A model generated the notes under the pieces. That model made no database searches and was not told the DNA's origin. It saw nothing but the letters and a program-made list of their open reading frames with translations. The position numbers were made by a program, and so were the translations under genes. 64,000 nt of DNA from NCBI RefSeq assembly GCF_000969835.1, contig NZ_KQ033912.1, positions 1,134,216-1,198,215 of the forward strand, in the 5' to 3' direction. This DNA is from Parabacteroides goldsteinii DSM 19448 = WAL 12034. GTDB lineage: Bacteria > Bacteroidota > Bacteroidia > Bacteroidales > Tannerellaceae. This document shows, in pieces, positions 50,889-60,317 of the stretch; the stretch's first letter is position 1; every line of letters starts with the position of its first letter.

Positions 50889-53870
50889 TCAACGATTTGG
50901 GGAAAGAGTTTCATCCCTGACACAACGGGCTGATTCTGCAAAAGTCGGTAGTTGGTAATAGAGCCCCGGATTAGGCCACTTCCCCAAACTAATACTCCAC
51001 ACACTCTGAGGTGTATTCGCAGAATAAGGACCGATAGACGATGACTGGTAATAACCTGTCGAACCTGAAAATTCAACCTGTCCGGAAACAGAAGCCCGTC
51101 TCCCCGCTGAAGGGAAGAAAACCGAAGCATTCTCATTATCTTTATTATAAACTAAAATACCACGATAAGCAACCTGTGCATTATCAACAGATACCCCAAA
51201 AGAATACTCACTTTTTTTTATAACCGGAAGGCGGTCAAAATAGCCGTCTGCATAAAAACCGAAAGCAAAAGTGATGTGCCTTTTCGCTTCTTCCGTATCA
51301 TTCGGATCCTGCCAAAAATTAGGTTCTCGATCTATTTTAATACCATTTTTTTCCGATGAACCGTCCCATCCTCCTATATTTTCCAATCGCGCAGCATCAC
51401 CGGCCAATGGATTTTTGAAAAGCGACTGCCTCCATTCAGAATAAGCAATATCCTCCCCGTGGTCTACTGCGATTGTATCCTTTTGTTTTTCAAACACATC
51501 AACATATGCAGTACCGACCTTCACCCCATTCACATACTTAACCATATTAGGATACAGACCATTCCAGGAAATCCGGTCAGTATATCCATCACTGGGGCGA
51601 TGATACCCCTCCGGACAAATCTCAAAAATATCTTTATAACCATAGTCATATATCGGATCAGCTGTTCCTGTTGCAGTATTCCATACTGGTAAAAATAGTC
51701 TACTGTTGGTCGTTAAAAACTGTAACGTCTTGTTCCAGTAAGACGCAATCACCGGATTAACCGGATGATAAGCCTGGCGAAAATACGGTTCCAAATGCGT
51801 ACTGTCAGGAAGCCCCCACTGAAAGAAGGCACCAGCCTGACTGGGATATTTAACAAAAACTCCATTTTTATGACCAACCTGATAATTAGCAGCCTCACCA
51901 CCATTTTTAAATTCAGGAGCGGTCAAGTTAAACGGTGAAAACATTCTGGCCGCATTGCGCGGCTGGCCTTGCAACTGCCCCGAGGTTATCGCATCCTCAG
52001 TGCCTGGCCTTAAAATATAATCCGGATCTTCTCCCTGCCGAATAAAGACGGAATCTTTATACGTCCAATATCCACCTCCCCAGATACCTCCATACCGTTC
52101 CACCAAAACCAGGGCATATCTCGGCTTGTCTCCGCTATGCGTCGAATTAAGGCCGATACGGAAATAAATACGTCCTCTACCTTCTACCATACGCCCACTT
52201 TCTCCCTTATATTCATTTGGAGTAACCGGATATTTCTCCGGGTTTCCGGGACTGTATGTTCCTATGCCCGGATCGAAGCTGGGAGTTGTACTTAGTACAA
52301 CAAAATCTCCGTCGATAACGGTTGCTTTCCATGTTGTAAGTCCGTCATATTCCGGCAAGTCATTATTCCTTTCCTGCTGTCCGGTAACAACCCTTTCTCC
52401 GGTTTCATTTTTCCGGTAAAAAGCTCCGACATACCTTGTTCCTTCTGTAAAAGCATGACGTCCGCCATACTGACTGGTTTTCACTTCTATCTCTTTTTGC
52501 AATTTTCCTCCGTATTCATCTTCAGCCGACAAAATGATCCGGTATATATTTTGCCCGGCGGCATTCTGCTCATCAAGCAGGATATCCATATAACCGGAAC
52601 CTGATTCGGAAACTTTATCATAAGTATAAGAAAACCGGGAAGTTGCATAAGTAACTGTCGTTCCATTATCCGTTACATCTATATCTTTCAACACCAAATC
52701 ATTAAAAATACTTTCTGTTTCTGCCGTAACTGTACTCGCTCCTATAAAGACTTCAGGCAACACCTTCACTTCAGGCATATTCGACCAAAATGAAATCCGT
52801 GCCCCATTAAAATCGGTTATACTGACTTGTGTATGTGAAACATTCAGCTTTTTATTGCCGGATATAATCCAGTTTCCATCATATTCACTCCAATCCGAAG
52901 CTTTTACATTTACATGCAAAGCATCCCGGATAATACCCGTCAAATCAAGCTTACTATTCATCGGAAGACTATAATCTACCGGATTCGAATTTATCTCCAA
53001 CTCACAGGAAGGATTATAATTAGTCCCCATATTAACAGTAAAAACGACAGCTTCCGATTTCTCTGATTTATCCACAGGCTCACTTGAAGGTAAAATAATC
53101 CGATTTATATTCTTTGCCCAGGTTATTCCCACAGCAGAAGGAGTTCCGTCTGAAAAATAACTTCCATTTTCACTTAATGTAAATTTACGTATGATACTCC
53201 TTCCGATACTTCCGCTATAATTAGCTGTCAAAGGGACTAAATCAGGTATATTGCTGAATACAACACCGGTAAAAACGGCTTCAAAATCATCTTCGGCTTC
53301 CAATACGACATCGACTCGTACTCCCAATCTGTTCAATGCCAGCTTCAAAAAAGATTGTTGCGTTCCATCACTCAATTCAATACCTCCTCCTTTTGGCAAA
53401 ACAGTAACCTTCTTGATTTCCTGTATCATAGGAATGTCAAGATCAGAAGAAAAAGCACTTGCAGGATAAGCTATTTTATTTAAATCTCCATATTTTAAAA
53501 CTCCGTTTAACTGATTAAGGACAGATGTACTAGTAGCCTCATTGGCGAGAAATACAAAATCATAAGTTCCCTGTTTTATTGAGTGCTTTATTATGTTATT
53601 GGTCCACTGCTCTTTCGTGTACAGAACATTTGACAGACAAATACCGGTTGCAGGATCAAATTCTATAATACGAAGGGTACTCACAATATGATCTTCGGCA
53701 GTCCCGTCATGTGTCACATTCAGAGGACCGATACCAGTAATTGACAAGAACTCCCCATTATTGTTTTCGCCGACAAAACTTTCATCCGCGCAAGCGAAAA
53801 AGGTAACCAGCAATAAACAATAAATTAATACTCTATATATTTTATATTCGCTTACAATCATTAATAACAT
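50889..53870 (-). CDS. Large fimbrial tip-like lipoprotein with FISUMP-type C-terminus
   Basis: The 993-residue protein has a lipoprotein signal (LLLVTFFAC) and an N-terminal fimbrillin-like part (VSTLRIIEFDPATGICLSNV, TYDFVFLANEA). About 700 residues of beta-rich sequence follow. The C-terminal domain of about 280 residues has CPEGYHRPSDG, SVFFPSAGRRA, GYYQSSS and SARCVRDETLSPNR. This is the pattern of the fibrobacter-type FISUMP or formylglycine-enzyme-like surface domains seen on adhesins. It is the first gene of the fimbrial operon, consistent with a tip adhesin made before the shaft subunits. The adhesin function is inferred. Confidence 0.72.
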   Translation of the reverse strand: MLLMIVSEYKIYRVLIYCLLLVTFFACADESFVGENNNGEFLSITGIGPLNVTHDGTAEDHIVSTLRIIEFDPATGICLSNVLYTKEQWTNNIIKHSIKQGTYDFVFLANEATSTSVLNQLNGVLKYGDLNKIAYPASAFSSDLDIPMIQEIKKVTVLPKGGGIELSDGTQQSFLKLALNRLGVRVDVVLEAEDDFEAVFTGVVFSNIPDLVPLTANYSGSIGRSIIRKFTLSENGSYFSDGTPSAVGITWAKNINRIILPSSEPVDKSEKSEAVVFTVNMGTNYNPSCELEINSNPVDYSLPMNSKLDLTGIIRDALHVNVKASDWSEYDGNWIISGNKKLNVSHTQVSITDFNGARISFWSNMPEVKVLPEVFIGASTVTAETESIFNDLVLKDIDVTDNGTTVTYATSRFSYTYDKVSESGSGYMDILLDEQNAAGQNIYRIILSAEDEYGGKLQKEIEVKTSQYGGRHAFTEGTRYVGAFYRKNETGERVVTGQQERNNDLPEYDGLTTWKATVIDGDFVVLSTTPSFDPGIGTYSPGNPEKYPVTPNEYKGESGRMVEGRGRIYFRIGLNSTHSGDKPRYALVLVERYGGIWGGGYWTYKDSVFIRQGEDPDYILRPGTEDAITSGQLQGQPRNAARMFSPFNLTAPEFKNGGEAANYQVGHKNGVFVKYPSQAGAFFQWGLPDSTHLEPYFRQAYHPVNPVIASYWNKTLQFLTTNSRLFLPVWNTATGTADPIYDYGYKDIFEICPEGYHRPSDGYTDRISWNGLYPNMVKYVNGVKVGTAYVDVFEKQKDTIAVDHGEDIAYSEWRQSLFKNPLAGDAARLENIGGWDGSSEKNGIKIDREPNFWQDPNDTEEAKRHITFAFGFYADGYFDRLPVIKKSEYSFGVSVDNAQVAYRGILVYNKDNENASVFFPSAGRRASVSGQVEFSGSTGYYQSSSIGPYSANTPQSVWSISLGKWPNPGLYYQLPTFAESARCVRDETLSPNR

Positions 53871-54335
53871 TACTTTCTAAATCAGCATATACAAACTATC
53901 CCAAGTCATAACATTTCGTGCTTATCCGACTTTCGGTAGTATCCCAAAATCTTGCTACCAAATCAGCAAAACTCAAGCATCCATTATTATCTCAAAGAAA
54001 AAGAATCCTAATAGCACTCTTCCCTTCAATTACAAAGATCGTTGTTATCAAACAAATTACTATTCTATTGTTGTTTCTGATATTATGCGTTAACACTCCC
54101 CTTTACGACTCATTTCAAGAGTAAATCCAAATACGATTCCACTTTTTTGAAAATAATGATGATTATTTTCACTTCATTTTCAAAAAATGAAAAAATAAGC
54201 ATACATACTGCACGATTTGTAAATATTACCAACAAATATGTAAACTCGGTTCCCTCTCTTTTGGAGGATATAGCAAAGGATAGACAAACTGCTAATTCAA
54301 AATATCCATACGCAGGTTTTTAGAAAATAATCATG
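53871..54335. other. Divergent regulatory region between the fimbrial operon and argS
   Basis: No gene is supported here. A perfect 10-bp hairpin (TGAAAATAAT/ATTATTTTCA, 54148-54171) is followed by AT-rich partial dyads near 54175-54195. No TAnnTTTG is visible for the fimbrial direction, and I see no paired recombinase-type inverted repeats that would suggest an invertible promoter. Confidence 0.4.
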
Positions 54336-54343
54336 TACCTTTG
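54336..54343 (+). promoter_or_regulatory. Bacteroidales -7 motif TACCTTTG before argS
   Basis: TACCTTTG matches TAnnTTTG and ends 37 nt before the ATG at 54381. The ATG at 54333 would lie upstream of the promoter and is rejected. Confidence 0.65.
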
Positions 54344-54380
54344 CAGGCAAAATAAAATCCGAATATATAGAAGTAAGAAT

Positions 54381-56174
54381 ATGGTTATTGAACAGCAGAT
54401 TACCGGTGCGATCATTGCCGGCATAAAAGAACTGTACGGAGCAGAAGTTCCTGCCGCCCAGATACAGTTACAGAAGACAAAAAAAGAGTTTAAAGGACAT
54501 CTTACCCTGGTTGTATTCCCATTCCTCCGTGCGTCGAAGAAATCACCGGAACAAACAGCACAGGAAATCGGCGAATATTTGCAGAAAAACGAACCGGCCG
54601 TATCTGAGTTCAATGTAATCAAAGGATTTCTGAACCTGACTGTTGCCGGCCCGTGCTGGATCGACTTGCTGAACACGATCAATGAGCAACCTTCATACGG
54701 AATAGTTCCCGTTACGGAACAATCTCCGCTGGTGATGATCGAATATTCTTCACCTAATACAAACAAACCGTTACACCTGGGTCACGTACGTAACAACCTG
54801 TTGGGCTATAGCTTGTCTGAGATCTTGAAAGCCAATGGTAACAAAGTGGTTAAGACCAATATCGTAAACGACCGCGGTATCCATATCTGTAAGTCTATGC
54901 TTGCCTGGCAGAAATGGGGCGAGGGCGTTACTCCCGAATCATCCGGAAAGAAAGGTGACCACCTGATCGGTGATTTTTATGTATTGTTTGACAAACATTA
55001 CAAACAGGAGTTAAAAGAACTGGAAGAAAAAGGCCTTACCAAAGAAGAAGCAGAAGCGCAGTCGACCTTGATGGCCGAAGCCCGCGAAATGCTCCGCAAA
55101 TGGGAAGCCGGCGACGCAGAAGTCCGTGCCTTGTGGGAAAAGATGAACAGTTGGGTATATGCAGGTTTTGATGAAACCTATAAGATGATGGGCGTAGACT
55201 TCGACAAGATCTATTACGAATCACAAACTTATCTGGAAGGGAAAGGAAAAGTGATGGAAGGTCTTGAAAAAGGTATCTTTTACCGCCGCGAAGACGGTTC
55301 CGTATGGGCTGATCTGACCAAGGACGGACTGGATGAGAAACTGCTGCTCCGTGCCGATGGAACTTCCGTATATATGACACAGGATATCGGTACCGCGAAG
55401 TTGCGCTTCGACGATTATCCCATCAATAAAATGATCTATGTAGTCGGAAACGAACAGAACTATCATTTCCAGGTTCTTTCCATCTTACTGGATAAACTGG
55501 GCTTTGAATTCGGAAAAGGTCTGGTACACTTCTCTTACGGAATGGTAGAACTTCCGGAAGGTAAGATGAAGAGCCGTGAAGGTACGGTTGTCGATGCAGA
55601 CGACCTGATGGAAGAAATGATCGGTACTGCTCATGAAATTTCGCAGGAACTGGGTAAACTGGATGAAATGACTCCGGAAGAAGCTGCCAATATTTCCCGC
55701 ATTGTCGGATTAGGTTCTCTGAAATACTTCATCTTAAAAGTCGATCCGCGCAAAAATATGACCTTCAACCCGAAAGAGTCTATTGATTTTAACGGAAATA
55801 CAGGACCATTCATACAATATACATATGCACGTATCCGTTCTGTTTTACGAAAAGCTGCTGAACAAGGCATCGTATTACCGAAACAATTGCCGGCCAATAC
55901 TCCCATCTCTGAAAAAGAAGAAGGGTTAGTCCAGATGATTGCCGATTACGCTGTAACAGTTAAAGAAGCAGGGAAAGAATACAGCCCGGCTTATATTGCC
56001 AATTACATTTACGACCTGGTAAAAGAATACAACCAGTTCTACCACGACTTCTCTATCCTCCGTGAAGAGAATCCGGAAATCAAACAATTCCGTCTGGTAT
56101 TATCTGAAAATGTCGCCAAAGTCGTAAAATCAGGCATGTCGTTACTGGGCATCGAGGTTCCGGAAAGAATGTAA
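54381..56174 (+). CDS. argS: Arginine--tRNA ligase
   Basis: This class I aminoacyl-tRNA synthetase charges tRNA-Arg in the cytoplasm. The 597-residue protein has the N-terminal Add-1 domain (to about residue 110). The HIGH-type motif is SSPNTNKPLHLGHVRNNLLG. The catalytic core contains VNDRGIHICKSMLAWQKWGE, the KMSKS-equivalent is in EGKMKSREGTVVDADDLMEE, and the C-terminal anticodon-binding domain ends SGMSLLGIEVPERM. Its start at 54381 is fixed by the promoter position. It converges on topA with a shared terminator. Confidence 0.97.
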   Translation: MVIEQQITGAIIAGIKELYGAEVPAAQIQLQKTKKEFKGHLTLVVFPFLRASKKSPEQTAQEIGEYLQKNEPAVSEFNVIKGFLNLTVAGPCWIDLLNTINEQPSYGIVPVTEQSPLVMIEYSSPNTNKPLHLGHVRNNLLGYSLSEILKANGNKVVKTNIVNDRGIHICKSMLAWQKWGEGVTPESSGKKGDHLIGDFYVLFDKHYKQELKELEEKGLTKEEAEAQSTLMAEAREMLRKWEAGDAEVRALWEKMNSWVYAGFDETYKMMGVDFDKIYYESQTYLEGKGKVMEGLEKGIFYRREDGSVWADLTKDGLDEKLLLRADGTSVYMTQDIGTAKLRFDDYPINKMIYVVGNEQNYHFQVLSILLDKLGFEFGKGLVHFSYGMVELPEGKMKSREGTVVDADDLMEEMIGTAHEISQELGKLDEMTPEEAANISRIVGLGSLKYFILKVDPRKNMTFNPKESIDFNGNTGPFIQYTYARIRSVLRKAAEQGIVLPKQLPANTPISEKEEGLVQMIADYAVTVKEAGKEYSPAYIANYIYDLVKEYNQFYHDFSILREENPEIKQFRLVLSENVAKVVKSGMSLLGIEVPERM

Positions 56175-56191
56175 CAACCAAGTATAATACG

Positions 56192-56226
56192 AAAAACCTC
56201 CTGCTGAATGATCACCAGGAGGTTTT
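56192..56226. terminator. Bidirectional terminator between argS and topA
   Basis: A perfect 12-bp stem (AAAAACCTCCTG 56192-56203 with CAGGAGGTTTTT 56215-56226) has an A-run before and a T-run after it, so it can serve both convergent genes. Confidence 0.9.
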
Positions 56227-56256
56227 TTATTTTGTTATCCCAAAGGATATTTACTT

Positions 56257-58605
56257 TTACGCTTTTTTCTTGGTTGTCCGCTTCTTCGGTGTAGCAGGCT
56301 TCTCCGCTGCTTCGGTTATGATCTTCATACATTCTTCATAAGTCAGTTTTTCCGGCTGGGTAACCGTCTTCGGTATCCGGTAATTGGCTTTCTTATACGT
56401 AATGTAAGGGCCATAACGTCCATTCAGGATCTCCAATTCTGGATCCTCGTCAAACTTCTTCAAATAACGCTGTTCATCTTTTTTCCGTTTTTCATCAATC
56501 AGTTCGATCGCTTCTTCCGCAGTGATGGAAAGCGGATTCAGATCTTTCGGGATAGAGATAAACTTGCCGTCATGACGGATGAACGGTCCGAACCGGCCTA
56601 CGGCTGCAACCATATCTTTTCCTTCATATTCACCGATGGTACGGGGAAGATCGAATAACTTCAGTGCCTCTTCCAGTGTAATCGTTTCAATAGACTGTCC
56701 CTTCATCAATGTAGCGAACTGAGGTTTCGGTGCTTCCTTATCATCCGGATGGGCCTGTCCGATCTGCACGACCGGACCATAACGACCGATCTTTACAAAT
56801 ACAGGATTTCCAGTCTTCGGGTCCACACCTAACTGGCGTTCTCCCACTTTATGTTCAGTCTTTATGGCAGCCGTTTCTTCTACGATCGGATGAAATAGCT
56901 TATAAAACTTATCAATCGCTTCCGTCCAGACCATTTCTCCTTCAGCAACAGCATCGAATTCTTTTTCCACACTGGCTGTAAAATTATAATCCAACACATC
57001 CGGGAAATAAGCCATCAAAAAGTCGTTCACGACAGTACCGATATCGGTCGGCATCAACTTATTACGGTCGGCACCTACGATCTCTTTCTTGTCAGCTTCC
57101 TTTATCTTATCTTTAGCAAGTGTGATCACGCTATAAATACGTTCTACCCCTTCCTTATCTCCTTTAATCACATACTCACGATTCTGTATCGTCTGAATAG
57201 TCGGAGCATAGGTAGAAGGACGTCCGATACCTAATTCTTCCAGGCGGCGAACCAGGCTGGCTTCCGTATAACGCGGAGGACGTTGCGTAAAACGTTCCGT
57301 AGCCACAATATCGTTCAGTGTCAACACTTCATGCAGCTCAACCGGCGGCAATAAACCGTTTTCCTGTTCCTTTTCGTTTTCGTCATCGTAACTTTCACGA
57401 TATACCTGAAGGAAACCGTCGAAAGTGATTACTTCACCGACAGCCACGAATTTTTCTTTCTTATTATTGATGCAAACAGAGATTGTCGTACGTTCCAGTT
57501 CAGCATCAGCCATCTGTGACGCGATCGTCCGTTTACGGATCAATTCATATAATTTCTTTTCCTGCGCCGATCCGCTGATTTCCGTATTACTTATATAAGT
57601 AGGACGGATCGCTTCGTGCGCTTCCTGTGCACCTTTACTCTTTGTATGATACTGGCGGAATTTATAATATTTCTCCCCATAAATATCCAGAATAGCTTCC
57701 TTAGCCGTACCCAATGCCAGGTCACTCAGGTTGACCGAGTCGGTACGCATATAAGTGATCAATCCCGATTCATACAAACGCTGTGCAATCATCATGGTTT
57801 GAGAAACGGAATAACCCAGTTTGCGGGCGGCTTCCTGTTGCAAAGTAGACGTAGTAAAAGGAGGTGCAGGTGATTTCTTTACCGGTTTCTTAGTGATCTC
57901 GTCAATAGAGAAAGAGGCAGCTTTGCAGGATTCCAAAAACTCCATCACCTCTTTTTTATCCTTCAGGCGCTTACTCAACTCCGCTTTCAGGATCGTTGTT
58001 CCGTCAGGAAGTATGAAATTGGCAATGACACGGTAAGCGGCTTCCGACACAAATTCGTTGATCTCGCGTTCACGTTCCACGATCAGGCGGACAGCTACCG
58101 ACTGCACACGTCCGGCAGACAAAGCCGGTTTTACCTTTCTCCATAAGATAGGAGACAGTTCAAAACCCACGATACGGTCTAATACACGACGTGCCTGCTG
58201 GGCATTTACCAGGTCGATATTAATATCGCGCGGCGTTTCAATCGCATGCAAAATAGCATTCTTGGTAATTTCATGGAAAACAATACGTTTTGTATTTTCC
58301 GGTTTTAATCCCAAAACTTCGTACAGATGCCAGGATATAGCTTCTCCCTCGCGGTCCTCATCGGATGCGAGCCATACCTGTTCGGCAGACTTCGCCTCGG
58401 ATTTCAATTCGGAAACCAGCTTCTTCTTATCTGCCGGGATCACGTACTGCGGAGCATAATCGTGTTCTACGTCTATACTAAATTCTTTTGTCTTCAAATC
58501 GCGGATGTGCCCGTAACTCGACATAACCTTGAAATCTTTTCCGAGGAATTTCTCAATGGTTTTTGCCTTGGCGGGTGACTCCACTATTACCAGATTCTTT
58601 TGCAT
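56257..58605 (-). CDS. topA: DNA topoisomerase I
   Basis: This type IA enzyme relaxes negative supercoils. The 782-residue protein starts at the ATG at 58605 (MQKNLVIVESPAKAKTIEKF); a GTG two codons earlier is less likely. The Toprim domain has Glu9 in VESPAKAK and the DEDREGEAISWHL metal motif. The active-site Tyr lies in GLITYMRTDSVNLSDLALG. Three C-terminal repeat modules (IGRYGPVVQIG, VGRFGPFIRHDG, NGRYGPYITYKK) lack the cysteine clusters of zinc-finger forms. A Lys-rich tail (PKKRTTKKKA) ends the protein. This is the normal Bacteroidetes architecture. Confidence 0.97.
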   Translation of the reverse strand: MQKNLVIVESPAKAKTIEKFLGKDFKVMSSYGHIRDLKTKEFSIDVEHDYAPQYVIPADKKKLVSELKSEAKSAEQVWLASDEDREGEAISWHLYEVLGLKPENTKRIVFHEITKNAILHAIETPRDINIDLVNAQQARRVLDRIVGFELSPILWRKVKPALSAGRVQSVAVRLIVEREREINEFVSEAAYRVIANFILPDGTTILKAELSKRLKDKKEVMEFLESCKAASFSIDEITKKPVKKSPAPPFTTSTLQQEAARKLGYSVSQTMMIAQRLYESGLITYMRTDSVNLSDLALGTAKEAILDIYGEKYYKFRQYHTKSKGAQEAHEAIRPTYISNTEISGSAQEKKLYELIRKRTIASQMADAELERTTISVCINNKKEKFVAVGEVITFDGFLQVYRESYDDENEKEQENGLLPPVELHEVLTLNDIVATERFTQRPPRYTEASLVRRLEELGIGRPSTYAPTIQTIQNREYVIKGDKEGVERIYSVITLAKDKIKEADKKEIVGADRNKLMPTDIGTVVNDFLMAYFPDVLDYNFTASVEKEFDAVAEGEMVWTEAIDKFYKLFHPIVEETAAIKTEHKVGERQLGVDPKTGNPVFVKIGRYGPVVQIGQAHPDDKEAPKPQFATLMKGQSIETITLEEALKLFDLPRTIGEYEGKDMVAAVGRFGPFIRHDGKFISIPKDLNPLSITAEEAIELIDEKRKKDEQRYLKKFDEDPELEILNGRYGPYITYKKANYRIPKTVTQPEKLTYEECMKIITEAAEKPATPKKRTTKKKA

Positions 58606-58728
58606 AATCACTTTTCACTTTTTAGAAATCGAGTGCAAACATACACAAATAATTAACGTAACCGTACATCAGTAACAAAAAAACAGTTTTTTAAACCGTG
58701 ATTATTATGTATGTAACCTCTTCAGAAT

Positions 58729-58736
58729 TATCTTTG
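58729..58736 (+). promoter_or_regulatory. Bacteroidales -7 motif TATCTTTG before the TPR gene
   Basis: TATCTTTG fits TAnnTTTG and lies 26 nt before the ATG at 58763. This supports that start over a larger overlapping reading frame. Confidence 0.6.
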
Positions 58737-58762
58737 TCCGTAAAATATCACATTATTTTAAT

Positions 58763-59026
58763 ATGGAAACTATCAGACAACTTATCAACGATAATAAAAC
58801 AGACGAAGCACTCCATTTGTTGGACGAGTACATCAAAAAAAATGATTCAGACGATGAAGCGTATTATCTGCGCGGAAACGTATACCGCAAGATGGGCGAT
58901 ATTCGCCAGGCACTCAACAACTACCTCATGGCTATCGAATTAAACCCCGACAGCCCGGCACAAACCGCCTATAATGCCCAGATCAAAATATTAGATTTTT
59001 ATAACAAAGATATGTATAATCACTAA
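58763..59026 (+). CDS. Small tetratricopeptide-repeat protein
   Basis: The 87-residue cytoplasmic product consists of about two TPR helical pairs (DEALHLLDEYIKKNDSDDEA, YYLRGNVYRKMGDIRQALNN and YLMAIELNPDSPAQTAYNAQ), with the TPR-typical Gly, Ala and Pro positions. A short C-terminal helix ending FYNKDMYNH follows. No signal peptide is present. It has its own promoter and no obvious partner. Small TPR proteins act as adaptors, but no role can be assigned here. Confidence 0.88.
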   Translation: METIRQLINDNKTDEALHLLDEYIKKNDSDDEAYYLRGNVYRKMGDIRQALNNYLMAIELNPDSPAQTAYNAQIKILDFYNKDMYNH

Positions 59027-59107
59027 GAGACAATTTATAAGTGCAAAGTAATGCATATCACAACTGTGTTTCTTTTGTTTCACAGAAACCGGTCGGTGCT
59101 ATTATTT

Positions 59108-59825
59108 CTACATCTGAATCTTTTTCCGTAGTTCCTTTAACAATGTAACATCGGCATCCCGTATCTTTCCTTCCCGGTTGGGCGGGCAGTTCAGGATCAG
59201 GATATTGTCGTTCTTTGTGCACTGGTGGTACAGACCGGCTAACTCTTCTACCGTCTTATACTTTTTATCAGTAGTATTGTAGAACCAACGTTCGCTTATA
59301 CAGATAGTAGATTCCCATGGCATATAATATAATTTGCCGTCATGCGAGAATAACTTCGGATCATTATCGGCGGGCAGGTACGGATCACCCAAACGGAAGT
59401 CACTCGGGAAATAGCGGATCGGATAACCTTCTTTCTGATTTTCCGGTAATACGGGATGAGCATCCGGATTTTCGGGCAGGCCGATTGTCCAGTTTATACC
59501 GATCTGGCATTCCGGTTCCCTTGATTTGATTGTCTGATATATCTCTCTTGCAGGCCAGCGCTCATGTTCTTTCTCCCATCCCCCATCAAACCAGAACTCG
59601 ACGATATGAGTATATGGCTGTACGATATCGATCAGCTCATTCAGTTGTTTAATCATATATTCGTTGTAGGCTGCATCCAGAGTTTTATCCTTTACATCTG
59701 CATTCACCTTACGGTCCCACAATGAATAATACAAGCCCAGGCCTATATCATATTTTTTGCAAGCCTTGGCTACCTCTTCTATCACGTTCGTTTTATTCCC
59801 CGAATTAGCCACATCATATTCGGTA
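59108..59825 (-). pseudogene. GH29 alpha-L-fucosidase, C-terminal part (split by IS)
   Basis: The reading frame resumes at TEYDVANSGNKTNVIEEVAK and runs to the natural C-terminus (LLKELRKKIQM). The GH29 nucleophile segment HIVEFWFDGGW is included, with the Asp in WFDG as the expected nucleophile. Together with 61546-61874 it rebuilds a complete secreted alpha-L-fucosidase that would release fucose from host glycans. The IS separates it from its promoter and signal peptide, so the fragment is probably inactive. A GTG at 59812 could start translation, but the product would not be exported. Confidence 0.9.
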
Positions 59826-59846
59826 TATTTCCTCTATAAATAAACA

Positions 59847-60129
59847 AACGTGAGTTCGAAATAAGTACCATAACCTTCCTCAGAATAACAGTCAAGCCAT
59901 GTTTAATAACATGTATGTGTAAAAATATAACAAAAAGTTTGTATTAAAGAAAAATAAACCTGTCCTTTGACGAAAAGATTTTAACTATGAAAAACACAAA
60001 GAGATAACATTGCCACAGTCTTGACTATGAAATGTATGATCTTTGGGAGGGAGTCTGTATAAGGGTCCCTTTTTTCTTATTATTTTCTGTGTAATAAAAG
60101 TTACACTAACCTTATTTCGAACTCCCGTT
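59847..60129. repeat. 283-bp block bounded by 19-bp inverted repeats
   Basis: AACGTGAGTTCGAAATAAG (59847-59865) and the reverse complement of 60111-60129 match at 18 of 19 positions. Inside there is no gene; AGGGA/TCCCT followed by a T6 run near 60045-60075 resembles a terminator. It looks like a MITE or a structured part of the IS. Confidence 0.6.
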
Positions 60130-60317
60130 AAAATAAGATCACTTTGTAGCTGTCCCTACATTTTGTCTATGTAGAGAGTGATAAATAATTTCCTCTTCGA
60201 GCTTGTTTGTCTCAGACGCAATTCCTTGCCAGAGCGTGCCTGTATACCAGTTTGCAAAAACGGGGTTTACTCCACCACAAATATAAGGGTCTTGGAACGC
60301 TCATTAAGAAGCAACCA
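60130..60317 (-). ncRNA. Candidate bridge/seek RNA region of the IS110-family element
   Basis: IS110-family elements encode a guide (bridge or seek) RNA in their non-coding end, and in IS1111-type members it lies downstream of the transposase, as here. A nested stem is visible: ATCACT/AGTGAT (60138-60182) enclosing CTACAT/ATGTAG (60156-60174). The assignment rests on position and this hairpin only; the RNA boundaries are unknown. Confidence 0.35.

Noticed and set aside
53871..54335. Invertible promoter for the fimbrial operon
   Set aside because: Only local hairpins are present; no pair of matching inverted repeats at promoter-flipping distance and no recombinase gene nearby.
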